DNA of 64,000 nt from the NCBI GenBank assembly GCA_046233115.1, contig JBJXHM010000017.1, forward strand, positions 34,515-98,514, in the 5' to 3' direction. The number at the start of each line of letters is the position of its first letter. The first letter of the stretch is position 1. Positions 33,434 through 42,177 of this stretch are shown one piece after another. Source of the DNA: JACOMY01 sp046233115. GTDB lineage: Bacteria > Pseudomonadota > Alphaproteobacteria > Kiloniellales > JACOMY01. Position numbers and translations under genes: made by a program. The notes under the pieces are model-generated. The model was not told the DNA's origin and made no database searches. It saw only the letters and a list, made by a program, of their open reading frames with translations.

Positions 33434-35605
33434 TCAGGCGAAGGTAATGCCGGACCGGGTCATGGGAAGCTGGGTCACCACGACGCCGGTGGCGGCCCGG
33501 ATCGCATTGGCCAGCGCCGGGCCGGCCGGCGGCACGCCCGGTTCTCCGACGCCGCTCGGCGCCTCCTCGGAGGCGACGATGTGGACCTCGATCGCCCCAA
33601 CGTCGGTGATCCGCAGCGGCTCGTAGTCGGGGAAGTTCCACTGCTCGACCTCGCCCTCGGCCAGGGTGATCTCGTTGCGCATGACCGCACCCAGGCCATA
33701 GCCGATGCCGCCTTCCATCTGCGCCTTGATCACGTCGGGATTGACCGCGAGGCCGCAGTCGACGGCGCAGGTGACCTTGGCGATCCTGACCGCCTCGCCC
33801 TCCAGCGCGACCTCGACCACCTCGGCGACGTAGCTGCCGAAGGACTTGTGCACGGCAAGGCCCCGCCCGCGGCCTTTCGGCAGCGGCTCGCCCCAGCCGG
33901 CCTTCTCGGCCGCCAGCTTCAAGACCCCGGCCAGGCGCCGGCTGTCCTTGTCGGCACCCGACAGCAGGGCCAGGCGGTAGGCCAGCGGGTCCTGCCCGGC
34001 CGCCTCGGCCGCCAGGTCCATCAACACCTCCATGGCATAGGCCGTGTGGGTATGCCCGACCGAGCGCCACCAGAGCACCGGCACCGCGGTCTCGGCATCG
34101 CTGAGACCGACGGAGAAGCCGGGGATGGCATAGTGGCTATCGTTGACGCCCTCGACCGAGGTCGAGTCGATACCGTCGTGCACCAGGACCTGTTCGAAGG
34201 GGCTGCCCTTCAGGATCGACTTGACCGCGACGCGATGATCCCAGCCGAGGATCGCGCCCTCGGTGTCGAGGCCGAGTCGCGCGCGGTGGGCCGCCATCGG
34301 ACGGTAGTGGCCGCCGGTCAGGTCGTCCTCGCGGGTCCAGACCAGCTTCACCGGGGTGGTCCCGCCGAGCAACGCGAAGGCCATCGCTGCCTCGACCTGG
34401 TAGTCGGAGCTGGGCATCGCCCGCCGCCCGAAGGAGCCGCCGGCATAGACCGTCTCGATCTCCACCTGATCCATCTGCAGCCCCAGGACGGCGGCCACGG
34501 TGGGGTGGGTTATGCCGGCGAACTGGCTGCCGTCGATGATCTTCACGCCCTTCTCGGTCGGCTGGATCACGCAGTTCAAGGGCTCCATCGAGGCATGCGC
34601 CAAGAAGGGAAAGCGGAACTCCGCCTCGACCACCTTATCGGCCGCTTCGATCGCGGCCGCGGTCGCGGCGAAATCGCTGCCGGGGCGCGCCAGGTGCTGA
34701 GGCTGGTCCAGCAGCGCCAGGTGATCCTCCATGAGCTGGTCGCTGCCGCGCATCTCGGCGGCCGAGAAGTCCCACTCCGCCGAGATCAGGTCGCGCGCCT
34801 GGATCGCCGGCCAGGTGCTTTTGGCGAAGACCGCCACGCCGGCGCCGTTCGGCAGGGCCTTGGCGTCGAGGAAGCCGGCGACCTCCTGTGCCGCAGCGGC
34901 GTCGAAGGAGGTCAGCTTGGCGCCGAAGCGCGGCGGCCGCTTGATCACCGCAGTCACCATGCCTGGCACCTTGGCGTCGAGGGCGAAGATCGCCCGGCCG
35001 GTGGTCTTGTCCGGGCTGTCCTTGCGCGGCAGGTGCGCTTGGCCGATCAAGCGGAAACGGCTGGGGTCCTTCAGCGTGGGCTCGGCCAGGGGGGTGAGCT
35101 TGCCGGCAGCCGCGATCAACGCGCCGAAACCGACCCGGCGGGTGCCGGCGCTGACCACGCCCTCCTCAACCTCGACTGCGGCCGGATCGACGCCCCAGGC
35201 CTCGGCCGCCGCCCGCACCAGCAGCTCACGCGCGGCCGCGCCGGCCTTGCGGTACTGCAGGAAGGAGTTGGCCATGGCGGTGGACCCGCCTGTGCCCTGC
35301 GCGCCAAAAGCCAGATTGGCGTAGCGGCTGTTGTTGGAGGGCGCGAAGGCCACCTTCACCTGCTGCCAGTCGGCGTCCAGCTCCTCAGCGACCAGGGTCG
35401 GCAGGCCGGTGCTGGTGCCCTGCCCCATCTCGAAATGCTTGACGATCACCGTCACCTCGCCGTCGGCGGCGATGGTGACGAAAGGGTTGATCTCCAGGGT
35501 CTCGGCATTGCCGGCGGCGAGCAGGCCCTTGGGCGAGAAGCCGACGACCAGGGCCGCAGCCGCACCGGCGGCGAGAAAACCCCGTCTGCTGGTCTGAATA
35601 CCCAT
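33434..35605 (-). CDS. Molybdopterin-binding aldehyde/isoquinoline oxidoreductase large subunit (IorB-like)
   Basis: A 723-aa molybdenum hydroxylase subunit of the xanthine-oxidase family. A twin-arginine signal (SRRGFLAAGAAAALVVGFSP) indicates folded export to the periplasm. Family motifs include HFEMGQGTSTGLPTLVAEEL, EFRFPFLAHASMEPLNCV, YAGGSFGRRA and near the C-terminus GVGEPGVPPAGPALANAI, where the Glu is the expected catalytic base. It pairs with the 2Fe-2S subunit just upstream. Substrate (an aldehyde or N-heterocycle) is unknown. Start ATG 35605 is 5 nt from the upstream gene's stop. Confidence 0.93.
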   Translation of the reverse strand: MGIQTSRRGFLAAGAAAALVVGFSPKGLLAAGNAETLEINPFVTIAADGEVTVIVKHFEMGQGTSTGLPTLVAEELDADWQQVKVAFAPSNNSRYANLAFGAQGTGGSTAMANSFLQYRKAGAAARELLVRAAAEAWGVDPAAVEVEEGVVSAGTRRVGFGALIAAAGKLTPLAEPTLKDPSRFRLIGQAHLPRKDSPDKTTGRAIFALDAKVPGMVTAVIKRPPRFGAKLTSFDAAAAQEVAGFLDAKALPNGAGVAVFAKSTWPAIQARDLISAEWDFSAAEMRGSDQLMEDHLALLDQPQHLARPGSDFAATAAAIEAADKVVEAEFRFPFLAHASMEPLNCVIQPTEKGVKIIDGSQFAGITHPTVAAVLGLQMDQVEIETVYAGGSFGRRAMPSSDYQVEAAMAFALLGGTTPVKLVWTREDDLTGGHYRPMAAHRARLGLDTEGAILGWDHRVAVKSILKGSPFEQVLVHDGIDSTSVEGVNDSHYAIPGFSVGLSDAETAVPVLWWRSVGHTHTAYAMEVLMDLAAEAAGQDPLAYRLALLSGADKDSRRLAGVLKLAAEKAGWGEPLPKGRGRGLAVHKSFGSYVAEVVEVALEGEAVRIAKVTCAVDCGLAVNPDVIKAQMEGGIGYGLGAVMRNEITLAEGEVEQWNFPDYEPLRITDVGAIEVHIVASEEAPSGVGEPGVPPAGPALANAIRAATGVVVTQLPMTRSGITFA

Positions 35606-35610
35606 GACGC

Positions 35611-36072
35611 TCAGCCCTCCGCCTTGATCGCGGCCTGGTGGATGGCCGCCCGGATGCGTTGATAGGTGGCGCAGCGGCAGGCGTTGCCGTACATGGCGCC
35701 GTCGATGTCCTCGTCCCTGGGATTGGGCTGCTCGGAGAGCAGCGCGATGGCCGAGAGAATCTGTCCGGACTGGCAGTAGCCGCACTGCACCACGTCCAGG
35801 TCGCGCCAAGCCTGCTGTACGGCCTCGGCGACCGGGCCCTCGACGCCCTCGATGGTGGTGACCTCCACCCCCTCCAGGTCGCCGACGAAGGTCTGGCAGG
35901 AGCGGGTGGCCACCCCGTCGACCAGGACCGTGCAGGCCCCGCAGGCGGCGACGCCGCAGCCGTACTTGGTTCCGGTAAGGTCAAGCTCGTCGCGGAGCAC
36001 CCACAGCAGTGGGGTCTCCGCTTCGGCCTCGACCGGCCTCGTCTCGCCGTTGATACGCAGAGTGAGCGACAT
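35611..36072 (-). CDS. (2Fe-2S)-binding small subunit of molybdenum hydroxylase (IorA-like)
   Basis: A 153-aa electron-transfer subunit with two 2Fe-2S clusters. Cys39, Cys44, Cys47 and Cys59 form the plant-ferredoxin-type site (GCGVAACGACTVLVDG); Cys97, Cys100, Cys132 and Cys134 form the second (QCGYCQSGQ; GNACRCATY). ATG 36072 gives the usual family N-terminus (MSLTLRINGE); an upstream ATG at 36099 is possible. It passes electrons from the molybdenum centre of the partner. Divergent from a TetR gene with an operator palindrome between. Confidence 0.94.
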   Translation of the reverse strand: MSLTLRINGETRPVEAEAETPLLWVLRDELDLTGTKYGCGVAACGACTVLVDGVATRSCQTFVGDLEGVEVTTIEGVEGPVAEAVQQAWRDLDVVQCGYCQSGQILSAIALLSEQPNPRDEDIDGAMYGNACRCATYQRIRAAIHQAAIKAEG

Positions 36073-36124
36073 AGACCGCAATCTCCCGATGGCAGCCATG
36101 CTCCAGGAGGGAGCAGGCTTGTAA

Positions 36125-36139
36125 ACTACACTGTGTAGT
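36125..36139. promoter_or_regulatory. Palindromic TetR operator in the iorA-tetR intergenic region
   Basis: ACTACAC-T-GTGTAGT is a perfect 7-1-7 palindrome, extended by a further TGTAG copy to the right. It lies 53 bp upstream of the 2Fe-2S subunit gene and 82 bp upstream of the TetR gene, so the TetR protein probably represses both. Confidence 0.6.
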
Positions 36140-36220
36140 GTAGGTACGGAGGGTGGCTATGTAAACCGCTCGGTGTCATATCTTTGCTTCACGGGGTGGT
36201 GAGACAAGAGGGAGGCTGCT

Positions 36221-36835
36221 GTGGCCTTGGCCGCGGACAAGCGTGCGCAGATCCTTGATGGAGCGGTGGAAGTCTTTCAGGAGCTTGGCTTTTCCGGCGC
36301 CTCCATGGACCGCATCGCGGCCCGGGCACAGGTCTCCAAACGCACGGTCTACAATCACTTCGAAAGCAAGGAGGTGCTGTTCCGTGCCATCGTCACCTTG
36401 ATGGCGGAGGCTGCGAGCCAGGCCCTGACCGTCGCCTTCCGGCCAGACCAGCCGATCGAGCGGCAGCTCTACGACCTGGGCTGGGCCGAGGGGCGCCTGC
36501 TGACCGATCCCAGCTTCATGCGCATGGCCCGCATGGTGATGTGCGAGACCATGCGCGACCCGGTTCTGGCCGAGGAAGCTAGCGCGAAGATGGAGCACTT
36601 CAAGATCTTCGAGCACTTCATGGCGAAGGCGCGCGAGGCCGGGCTGCTGCGCATCGAGGACCCGGTGCTGGCAGCCGAGCAGTTCCTCGGCCTGATCAAG
36701 ACCCGCGCCTTCTGGCCGGTCATCTTCTCCGGCGTCCCGGTCGGCCGTGCGGAGATGGAGACCATCATCCGCGACGCCGTGCGCATCTTCCTGAACAGCT
36801 ACGGCCCCGAAGAGACGGAGCCGGCCAAGAGCTAG
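36221..36835 (+). CDS. TetR/AcrR-family regulator, divergent from the molybdenum hydroxylase genes
   Basis: A 204-aa repressor. HTH at about residues 10-52 (MDRIAARAQVSKRTVYNHFESKEVLFRAI) with a C-terminal TetR_C-type domain (MARMVMCETMRDPVLAEE; AEQFLGLIKTRAFWPVIF). GTG 36221 follows GGGAGG at good spacing. Its stop overlaps the convergent rnhA stop. Confidence 0.9.
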   Translation: MALAADKRAQILDGAVEVFQELGFSGASMDRIAARAQVSKRTVYNHFESKEVLFRAIVTLMAEAASQALTVAFRPDQPIERQLYDLGWAEGRLLTDPSFMRMARMVMCETMRDPVLAEEASAKMEHFKIFEHFMAKAREAGLLRIEDPVLAAEQFLGLIKTRAFWPVIFSGVPVGRAEMETIIRDAVRIFLNSYGPEETEPAKS

Positions 36836-37293
36836 CGCCTGCCCGCCACGATCTCGGCCTCGCTGCGGGCCAGGCGGTCGACGCGCTCGTTCTCTTCGTG
36901 GCCGGAGTGGCCCCGGGTCCAGACCCAGCGGACCTGATGCGGCCGGACCGCCTCGTCCAGGCGGACCCAGAGATCCTGGTTCTTCACCGGCTTGCGGTCG
37001 GCGGTCTTCCAGCCGCGCGCCTTCCAGCCGGCGATCCACTTGGTGATGCCGTCCTTCACGTAGTTGCTGTCGGTGGTCAGCCGCACGTGGCTGGGGCGCT
37101 TCAGCGCCTCCAGCGCGGCGATCGCCGCCATCAGCTCCATCCGGTTGTTGGTGGTCGCGGCCTCCTTGCCGGTCAGTTCCCGCTCCTTGCCGCGGAAGCG
37201 CATCAACGCGGCCCAGCCGCCGGGGCCGGGATTGCCCAGGCAGGCGCCGTCGGTGAAGATCTCGATCGGGTCATCAGGGTCTGACAAGACCAT
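36832..37293 (-). CDS. rnhA: Ribonuclease HI
   Basis: A 153-aa RNase H that cleaves RNA in RNA-DNA hybrids. Catalytic residues are visible: Asp15 (IFTDGACLGNPGPGGW), Glu53 (NNRMELMAAI), Asp75 (LTTDSNYV) and Asp139 (NERVDRLA), with the basic protrusion KARGWKTADRKPVKNQDLW. Its start overlaps the end of thrB by 20 bp, an arrangement with ispH-thrB-rnhA that is familiar in alphaproteobacteria. Confidence 0.97.
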   Translation of the reverse strand: MVLSDPDDPIEIFTDGACLGNPGPGGWAALMRFRGKERELTGKEAATTNNRMELMAAIAALEALKRPSHVRLTTDSNYVKDGITKWIAGWKARGWKTADRKPVKNQDLWVRLDEAVRPHQVRWVWTRGHSGHEENERVDRLARSEAEIVAGRR

Positions 37294-38242
37294 AGGCCTC
37301 CGGGCTGCTGGCGATGCGGTGAAAGCGAAGCTTGGTCAGGTACTCGCGCGGATCCTTCGGCCGCACCATGGCGTCGGGCGGGTGGTTCAGCCAGTCGTAG
37401 AGCCGGGTCAGCAGGAAGCGTAGCGCGGCACCGGCCGCCAGGGTCGGCAGCGCGTCGTATTCCTCGGGCAGCAGCGGGCGCTTGGCGGCATAGGCGCGGA
37501 TCAGGCGCTGGCCGCGCTCCGGCACGTAGTTGTGCGCCCCGTCGAAGCACCAGGCGTTGAGAGCGACGGCCAGGTCGTAGGCGTAGAAGTCACTGCAGGC
37601 AAAATAGAAGTCGATGACGCCGGACAGCCGTTCGCCCAGGAAGAAGACGTTGTCGGGGAAGAGGTCGGCGTGGATCACCCCGCCCGGCAGGCCGCTGGGC
37701 CAGTGCTCCTTGAGGACGCGATAGGCCTCGTCCAGCTCTCCGACCAGGTTCTGCGAGACGCTGTCGGCCCCGCCGCGGCAGTCCTCGATCAGCGGCTTCC
37801 AGCCAGCCAGCGAGAGGTCGTTCTCCCGGGTCTGGCCGAAGTCGCGGGTAGCGCGATGCAGGTCGGCGAGGGTGGCGCCGACCGCCTCGCAGTGCCAGTC
37901 CTTCACCTGCCTCGGCGAGAGGCCTTCGAGGAAGGTGAAGAGCGCCGCCGGGCGCCCGCAAAGGCGGCGCAGCACCTCGCCCTCGCCGGTCGGGACCGGC
38001 TGCGGGCAGGCGATACCGCCGGCCGCCAGGTGGCGCATCAGGGTGAGGAAGAAGGGCAGGTCGGCCGGCCGCACCCGCTTCTCGTAGAGCGTCAGGATGA
38101 AGCGCCCCTGCTCCATCTCGATCAGGTAGTTGGAGTTCTCGACGCCCTCGGCGATCCCCTTGGCCGAGAGCAGGGTGCCCAGGCCGTAGGGTGCCAGGAA
38201 GCGCTCCAGCTCCTCGTCGCCGACGTCGGTGTAGACGGCCAT
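37274..38242 (-). CDS. thrB: Homoserine kinase, APH-fold (ThrB)
   Basis: A 322-aa kinase of the aminoglycoside-phosphotransferase fold that phosphorylates homoserine in threonine synthesis. The N-terminus MAVYTDVGDEELERFLAPYGLGTLLSAKGIAEGVENSNYL is typical of the alphaproteobacterial ThrB. The catalytic loop is VIHADLFPDNVFF and the metal-binding motif VIDFYFACSDFYAYDLA. It follows ispH by 15 bp. Confidence 0.94.
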   Translation of the reverse strand: MAVYTDVGDEELERFLAPYGLGTLLSAKGIAEGVENSNYLIEMEQGRFILTLYEKRVRPADLPFFLTLMRHLAAGGIACPQPVPTGEGEVLRRLCGRPAALFTFLEGLSPRQVKDWHCEAVGATLADLHRATRDFGQTRENDLSLAGWKPLIEDCRGGADSVSQNLVGELDEAYRVLKEHWPSGLPGGVIHADLFPDNVFFLGERLSGVIDFYFACSDFYAYDLAVALNAWCFDGAHNYVPERGQRLIRAYAAKRPLLPEEYDALPTLAAGAALRFLLTRLYDWLNHPPDAMVRPKDPREYLTKLRFHRIASSPEAYGLVRP

Positions 38243-38257
38243 GGCCGCTGCGCGCCC

Positions 38258-39217
38258 CTAGGCGGCGCTCTCGGTCAGTTGGCGGGGCAGTTTGAAGACC
38301 ACGCTCTCGTTGCGCACCACCACCTCCTCGATGGTGACCGAGAAATGGTCCCGCAGCAGGCCGATGACCTCCTCCACCAGGATCTCCGGCGCCGAGGCCC
38401 CGGCAGTGAGCCCGACGCTGCTCAGGCCTTCCAGCAGGGAGAGGTCGAGGTCGCAAGCGCGCTGCACCATGACCGCGACCCGGCAACCCTGCTTCTCCGC
38501 AACCTCGACCAGGCGCCGCGAGTTGGAGGAGTTGGGGGCGCCGACCACGATCATCGCATCGCTGCGATGGGCGATGGCCTTCACCGCCTCCTGCCGGTTG
38601 GTGGTGGCGTAGCAGATGTCTTCCTTCTTCGGCCCCAGGATGTCCGGGAAGCGCTGCACCAAAGCCTCGACGATGTCGGAGGTGTCGTCGACCGACAAGG
38701 TGGTCTGGGTGATGAAGCCCAGCTTGGTGGGGTCCTCGACCCGCAGGTGCTCCACGTCCTCGACCGTCTCCACCAGGATGATCGAGCCGGGCGGGAGCTG
38801 CCCCATGGTGCCCACGACCTCCGGATGGCCCTGATGGCCGATCATCACGATCTGATTGCCCAGGCGGTGCTGGCGCTCGGCCTCACGGTGGACCTTGGAG
38901 ACCAGCGGACAGGTCGCGTCGAGATAGAGCATCTCGCGGCGCTCGGCCTCGGCTGGCACCGACTTCGGCACGCCGTGCGCGGAGAAGATGACCGGCACCC
39001 CTTCCGGCACCTCGGCCAGTTCCTCGACGAAGACCGCGCCCTTGGCCTGCAGGTTCTCCACCACATAGCGGTTATGCACGATCTCGTGGCGTACGTAGAC
39101 CGGGGCGCCGTACTTCTCCAGGGTCCGCTCGACGATCTCGATCGCCCGCTCGACGCCGGCGCAGAAGCCGCGCGGCCCAGCCAGGAGGACGGTCAGGGGT
39201 GGTTTCCGCTCGGGCAT
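38258..39217 (-). CDS. ispH: 4-hydroxy-3-methylbut-2-enyl diphosphate reductase
   Basis: A 319-aa iron-sulfur enzyme for the last step of the MEP isoprenoid pathway, making IPP and DMAPP. Cluster ligands are Cys19 (GFCAGV), Cys103 (DATCPLV) and Cys202 (ICYATTNRQ). Substrate motifs HEIVHN, FSAHGV, GHQGHPEVVG and TQTTLSVDD are present. It is the first gene of ispH-thrB-rnhA. Confidence 0.97.
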   Translation of the reverse strand: MPERKPPLTVLLAGPRGFCAGVERAIEIVERTLEKYGAPVYVRHEIVHNRYVVENLQAKGAVFVEELAEVPEGVPVIFSAHGVPKSVPAEAERREMLYLDATCPLVSKVHREAERQHRLGNQIVMIGHQGHPEVVGTMGQLPPGSIILVETVEDVEHLRVEDPTKLGFITQTTLSVDDTSDIVEALVQRFPDILGPKKEDICYATTNRQEAVKAIAHRSDAMIVVGAPNSSNSRRLVEVAEKQGCRVAVMVQRACDLDLSLLEGLSSVGLTAGASAPEILVEEVIGLLRDHFSVTIEEVVVRNESVVFKLPRQLTESAA

Positions 39218-39382
39218 GATCTCGGCTCGGCCTTTCTCTCGACGTCTGCTGTGCGTTGCGGTGCGGCGGATGGTCCGGCTCGTGCTTGCCGACCGCCTGC
39301 AGCGTGACCTACAGTCCCTGTCGCCTCATCTCGCGTCAGTGAGGTGGCAAGATATCGAAGAGAACACAAGGACAAAAGCGGC

Positions 39383-39634
39383 ATGTCGCAGGCGAGTGGA
39401 CAGGCGATCCCGGCGCAGAAGGCGCCCTACAAGGTCGCCGTCGAGGCCGGCAAGACCTACTATTGGTGCGCCTGCGGGCTCAGTGCCAAGCAACCCTTCT
39501 GCGACGGCTCGCACAAGGTGACCCAGCTCACGCCGCTGCCCTACAAGGCCGAGGCCAGCAAGGAGGTCTACTTCTGCGGCTGCAAGGCCAGCGCGAAGCG
39601 CCCGCTTTGCGACGGAACCCACAGCCGTCTTTGA
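39383..39634 (+). CDS. Double-CDGSH iron-sulfur protein
   Basis: An 83-aa protein with two CDGSH-type (mitoNEET-like) 2Fe-2S motifs. The first uses Cys29, Cys31, Cys40 and His44 (CACGLSAKQPFCDGSH); the second uses Cys65, Cys67, Cys76 and His80 (CGCKASAKRPLCDGTH). Such proteins are thought to act in redox or iron-sulfur handling. ATG 39383 was chosen over an in-frame GTG at 39344, though its ribosome-binding site is weak. It is divergent from ispH. Confidence 0.92.
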   Translation: MSQASGQAIPAQKAPYKVAVEAGKTYYWCACGLSAKQPFCDGSHKVTQLTPLPYKAEASKEVYFCGCKASAKRPLCDGTHSRL

Positions 39635-39651
39635 AAGAGAGCAGCCGTCCC

Positions 39652-40176
39652 GTGAGAGTCGAAGCAAAGCGGCTGCGCCGCCTGGCGATCCTGTTCACCC
39701 CGCTGCTGGCGCTGGCCGGCTGCTCGGCCTTCGAGCCCGATCCGGTGCAGTGCCCACCCATCACCATCCTGCCCGACGCCGCCCACTTGGAGCGCTATAT
39801 CGGCGGTGGCAGCGACCTGATCGATGTCGCCTTCGAGGCCAACCTGGAGAGCGTGACTCCTGTCTGCACGCGCAACGACAAGGACTTCATCATCGACCTC
39901 AGCGTCGCGATCTCATCCAGACGCGGCCCGGCGATGCAGGGCGACACCGCCGACTTCGCCTATTTCGTCGCGATCACTTCAGCCGATCAGCAGCTCCTGG
40001 CCAGGCAGGAGTTCCCGGTCTCCATTCCGGTCCCGGAGCAGGGCCGCCGGGTCAGGCTGACCGAGCTGGTCCAGCCGACGATTCCGCTGACCAAGACCGA
40101 GTCGCAGTTCAGCTATCGTGTCTTTCTGGGCTTCGTCCTGACTCGCGAAGAAATCCAGCGCAACCGGGGCGGCTGA
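39652..40176 (+). CDS. Predicted lipoprotein of unknown function
   Basis: 174 aa from GTG 39652, 17 nt after the CDGSH gene. A lipoprotein signal is clear: RLRRLAILFTPLLALAGC with the lipobox Cys24. The mature part contains PVQCPPITILPDAAHLERYI, a VTPVCTRNDKDFIIDLSVAI segment and a likely beta-rich C-terminus (FSYRVFLGFVLTREEI). I do not recognise a named family beyond a conserved alphaproteobacterial-type lipoprotein. Convergent with mutY. Confidence 0.75.
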   Translation: MRVEAKRLRRLAILFTPLLALAGCSAFEPDPVQCPPITILPDAAHLERYIGGGSDLIDVAFEANLESVTPVCTRNDKDFIIDLSVAISSRRGPAMQGDTADFAYFVAITSADQQLLARQEFPVSIPVPEQGRRVRLTELVQPTIPLTKTESQFSYRVFLGFVLTREEIQRNRGG

Positions 40177-40195
40177 GCCGGGAAAGCCTGGACGA

Positions 40196-41266
40196 TCAGC
40201 GACCGGAACGCGGTCCCCGCGCCGCGTGACGGACCACCTTGCGCATGACGCTGGGCAGCGCCTCGCCGTCCACCTCGCCGCGTGCGACCCAGCGCGATGC
40301 CGCCGGCAGGCTCCAGTCGCGACGCTGCGGGCTGGCGGTCCAAACCTGCAGGGTCAGGCGGAAGTGCGTGAAGACGTGGGTCACCTGGCCGTCAAGGCTC
40401 TCCCAAGCAGCCGGCCCCGGCACGTGGGCAAGCGCCTCGCTCTCGCTCCAGGGCCAATCGCGCCAGGGCGTGCCCGGCACCTCCATCATGCCGCCAAGCA
40501 GGCCCGACTCGGGCCGGCGGCGCAGCAGCACCGACCCGTCGCCGGCGCGGGCAAAGAAGACCACGCCGTGGCGTTCCGGCTTCTGCTTCTTCGGCGCCTT
40601 CGCCGGCAGGGCCTCGGCGCTGCCGGCGGCCCGCGCCCGGCACTGCGCCTTCAGCGGGCAGACCAGGCAGCGCGGCCGCTCGGGCACGCAGACCAGAGCG
40701 CCCAGGTCCATCATCGCCTGCGCGAAGTCGCCCGGACGTTCCGGCCCGACCAGGCTGGCGGCCAGCTCCCTGAGGCGCGGCTTGGCTTGCGGCAGCGGCT
40801 CGCGCAAGTCGAAGAGACGGGCGACCACCCGCTCCCAGTTGCCGTCTACCGGCGCGGCCGGCCGGTCGAAGGCGATGGCGGCGACCGCGGCGGCGGTGTA
40901 GGTGCCGATCCCGGGCAGGCTCAGCAGGCGCGCCTCCTCCTGCGGGAAGCGGCCCGCGAAGTCCTCCACCAGGCGGCGGGCGCAGGCATGCAGGTTACGC
41001 GCCCTGGCGTAGTAGCCAAGCCCGGCCCAGAGCCGCAGCACCTCGTCCTGCTCGGCAGCGGCCAGGGCGAAGACGTCAGGAAAGCGCGCGAGAAAGCGCT
41101 CGAAGTAGGGGCCGGCGGCGGCCGTCGTGGTCTGCTGCAGCATGATCTCGCTGAGCCAGACGCGGTAGGGGTCGGGACGCTGTCCCGGCGGGCTGCGCCA
41201 GGGCAGCTCCCGCCGGTTGCTGTCGTACCAGGCAAGCAGGGAGCGGCGGAGGGCGGGACTGTCCAT
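40196..41266 (-). CDS. mutY: A/G-specific adenine DNA glycosylase
   Basis: A 356-aa base-excision enzyme removing adenine opposite 8-oxoguanine. Catalytic Glu40 (SEIMLQQTT), the helix-hairpin-helix LPGIGTYTAAAV, catalytic Asp141 (APVDGNWERV, where many relatives have V for W) and the 4Fe-4S ligands Cys193, Cys200, Cys203 and Cys209 (C-X6-C-X2-C-X5-C). The C-terminal NUDIX-like domain recognises 8-oxoG. ATG 41266 is the family start; the open frame extends 63 codons further without homology. Confidence 0.96.
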   Translation of the reverse strand: MDSPALRRSLLAWYDSNRRELPWRSPPGQRPDPYRVWLSEIMLQQTTTAAAGPYFERFLARFPDVFALAAAEQDEVLRLWAGLGYYARARNLHACARRLVEDFAGRFPQEEARLLSLPGIGTYTAAAVAAIAFDRPAAPVDGNWERVVARLFDLREPLPQAKPRLRELAASLVGPERPGDFAQAMMDLGALVCVPERPRCLVCPLKAQCRARAAGSAEALPAKAPKKQKPERHGVVFFARAGDGSVLLRRRPESGLLGGMMEVPGTPWRDWPWSESEALAHVPGPAAWESLDGQVTHVFTHFRLTLQVWTASPQRRDWSLPAASRWVARGEVDGEALPSVMRKVVRHAARGPRSGR

Positions 41267-41391
41267 GGCGCGGCGTGGGCGACTTTCGTAGCAGGTCGGG
41301 CTAGACTGGAGAGATAGAGATAGCCGGGAGTCGCACCATCGCACAGGGTCTAAAGACGGGCCGGGACCGAAAGGACGATCAGGGCCGAAAA

Positions 41392-41946
41392 GTGGAGCAG
41401 GTCGCCGAGCCGGCGCGCAGCGGCGTCGCCGGCCTGCGGCCGCTCGGCACCGCACTGCGCCCGCTGGTCAAGCCGCTCCTGAAGAAGCGCCCGCCGCTGG
41501 AGGCCGCCCTGCTGCTGGACTGGAACGAGGCGGTAGGGCCGGAACTGGCCGCGCTCTGCCAGCCGCTGCGGCTGAAGCGCGAGCGCCGCGCCGAGACCCA
41601 GGTCGGCGCACTGGAGGTCGCCTGCCTCTCCTGGGCCGCGCTGGAACTGCAGCATCGCGCGCCACAGGTGATCGAACGGGTGAACGCCTTTCTCGGCGTG
41701 CCGGCGGTGGAGCGCCTGCGTATCCGCCAGGTCGCGCGCCTGCCCGGCAGCCGGCCGCAGAAAGACTCGGGGCCACCGGCCTTTGCCCCGCCACCTGCCC
41801 CACCCCCGGTCCTGCCCAGCAGCGGCAACAGCGCGCTGGACCTCGCCTTGGCACGGCTGGCCGGCACCCTGCAGTCACAGGGACATCACGAAGCCGCGAC
41901 CCAACTCCTGACCAGGTCCAACAGGAAACCCAACGCAGGGCAATAG
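41392..41946 (+). CDS. DUF721 (DciA-like) protein
   Basis: A 184-aa protein from GTG 41392. The DUF721 core spans about residues 15-110 (ALRPLVKPLLKKRPPLEAALLLDWNEAVGPELAALCQPLRL; LEVACLSWAALELQHRAPQVIERVNAFLG). DUF721 includes DciA, the helicase-loading protein of many bacteria without DnaC. The position between mutY and dsbA/smc is the usual alphaproteobacterial neighbourhood. A Pro-rich linker (PPAFAPPPAPPPV) precedes a short C-terminal helix. The start has no strong ribosome-binding site. Confidence 0.85.
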   Translation: MEQVAEPARSGVAGLRPLGTALRPLVKPLLKKRPPLEAALLLDWNEAVGPELAALCQPLRLKRERRAETQVGALEVACLSWAALELQHRAPQVIERVNAFLGVPAVERLRIRQVARLPGSRPQKDSGPPAFAPPPAPPPVLPSSGNSALDLALARLAGTLQSQGHHEAATQLLTRSNRKPNAGQ

Positions 41947-42177
41947 CTACTTGAAATATATTGAAGAATTGAAGCGTTACGGTTTCTCTCTGGCGTCCCG
42001 GACGGACAGCCACTAGGAGTCTGCACCGCCTTGCCACAGCGCGGCCAAGATGGCGCCTTAGCAAGAGTGACGAAGCCGAGACGGCCCGGGCAATTCCCCG
42101 CCACGCGATGTGGATAAGAAGGGGCTTGCGAGGCATGCCATCTCTCGTATGATCTACAACATCTGGTGGGTGAACCA

